From Desulfurococcales archaeon (lineage in GTDB: Archaea > Thermoproteota > Thermoprotei_A > Sulfolobales > WAQK01), in NCBI GenBank assembly GCA_027016915.1, contig JALURJ010000052.1:1-6091 (forward strand): a stretch of DNA of 6,091 nucleotides, written 5' to 3'. Every line of letters starts with the position of its first letter. The stretch's first letter is position 1. Made by a program: the position numbers and the translations under genes. Of this stretch, positions 5,458 through 6,091 are shown piece after piece. The notes below the pieces were generated by a model. The model ran no database searches and was not told the origin of the DNA. It was given only the letters and a program-made list of their open reading frames with translations.

Positions 5458-6091
5458 GTGGCAGACTTATCCAGATTTCTCTCGAGAAGGGCAGAATACA
5501 CCAGGGCCTCCATTGTCAGGGAGATCCTAAAACTTGCCGAGGGCCGCGAGATCATAAGTCTGGCGGGAGGCCTACCAGACCCCGCCAGCTTCCCGAAGCA
5601 AGAGCTAAGCGAGATAGCCAGAGGGGTTATAGAGCAGCATGGCGACCTAGCCCTCCAGTACTCCCCCACCAGGGGCATAAGACCCTTCAGAGAGGAGCTA
5701 AGCAGGTTTATGACCCGGCACGGCATCCCGGCCAAGCCGGATGAGATCCTGGTCACTACTGGGAGCCAGCAGGCTATAGACGTTATTTCTAAAACCCTCA
5801 TAAACCCGGGCGACACCATAGCCCTAGGCCTTCCAACCTACCTAGCAGCCATCAACACCTTCAGGGTGTATGAGGCAAGGTTCCTCGGAATCCCTGTGGA
5901 CGAGGAGGGGCTGAACACGGAGATCCTGGAAGAGAAGCTGAGGGAGTGTAGGAGTAGGGGGGTTCACGTCAAGCTGGTATACACGATACCTACGGCTCAG
6001 AATCCTAGCGGAGTTTCGATGAGCATGGAGAGGAGGAAGCACCTGCTGGAACTGGCCGAGGAGCATGACCTCCTAGTTGTTGAGGACGACC
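5458..6091 (+). CDS. PLP-dependent aminotransferase, fold type I (LysN/AADAT-like), N-terminal half (runs off the right edge)
   Basis: These are the first 211 residues of an enzyme whose family is usually about 400 long; it transfers amino groups between amino acids and 2-oxo acids using pyridoxal phosphate. Visible landmarks are SLAGGLPDP (34-42), the substrate-side glycine-rich turn; YSPTRGIRPFREEL (68-81); TTGSQQA (100-106), which contacts the cofactor phosphate; PTY (126-128), whose tyrosine stacks on the ring; IPTAQNPSG (177-185) with N182; and VVEDD (207-211), whose D210 should bind the ring nitrogen. The Schiff-base lysine lies beyond the window. The pattern fits 2-aminoadipate/kynurenine/multisubstrate aminotransferases; the substrate cannot be fixed. 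I chose GTG 5458 because GGAGGG lies 7 nt upstream and the N-terminus then matches the family length. ATG 5440 would add six residues but directly abuts the TATA box. Confidence 0.9.
   Translation, partial: MADLSRFLSRRAEYTRASIVREILKLAEGREIISLAGGLPDPASFPKQELSEIARGVIEQHGDLALQYSPTRGIRPFREELSRFMTRHGIPAKPDEILVTTGSQQAIDVISKTLINPGDTIALGLPTYLAAINTFRVYEARFLGIPVDEEGLNTEILEEKLRECRSRGVHVKLVYTIPTAQNPSGVSMSMERRKHLLELAEEHDLLVVEDD

Noticed and set aside
5379..5819. A 146-codon minus-strand open frame
   Set aside because: It is antisense to the aminotransferase, whose PLP-site motifs make the plus strand the real coding strand.

Overview
The window reads as a piece of a hyperthermophilic crenarchaeal chromosome, most like Aeropyrum or a close relative in the Desulfurococcales. 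The reasons are the moderately high GC, heavy use of AGG/AGA and ATA codons, frequent TTG and GTG starts preceded by GGTGA/GGAGG-type ribosome sites, AT-rich archaeal TATA/BRE boxes, and a 6-phospho-3-hexuloisomerase of archaeal type. The genus is an inference from style and protein similarity, not from a search.

Layout: positions 1-4277 carry five genes on the minus strand. In transcription order (right to left) they are a SplB-like radical SAM protein, two tandem homologous proteins with a nucleotidyltransferase core, a PAP2-family membrane phosphatase/transferase, and the N-terminal 191 residues of a ClC chloride channel/antiporter that runs off the left edge. The first four are packed with 13 bp and 17 bp overlaps and an 8 bp gap, so they look like one operon. 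The ClC gene follows after 69 bp and has its own candidate TATA box and a strong ribosome site.

Positions 4278-4668 are a divergent intergenic region. It holds a minus-strand promoter for the operon, a very GC-rich and strongly self-complementary 73-nt element followed by a T-run, and an AT-rich stretch with the promoter for the plus-strand gene. Positions 4669-5277 (plus) encode 6-phospho-3-hexuloisomerase, half of the ribulose monophosphate route that archaea use in reverse to make pentose phosphates; its partner synthase is not in the window. Positions 5278-5457 are an AT-rich promoter region, followed by the first 211 residues of a fold-type I PLP aminotransferase of the LysN/AADAT-like group that runs off the right edge.

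The isomerase and aminotransferase are ordinary metabolic genes with separate promoters. The least explained parts are the radical SAM plus twin nucleotidyltransferase operon, whose biochemical role I cannot name, and the structured intergenic element.
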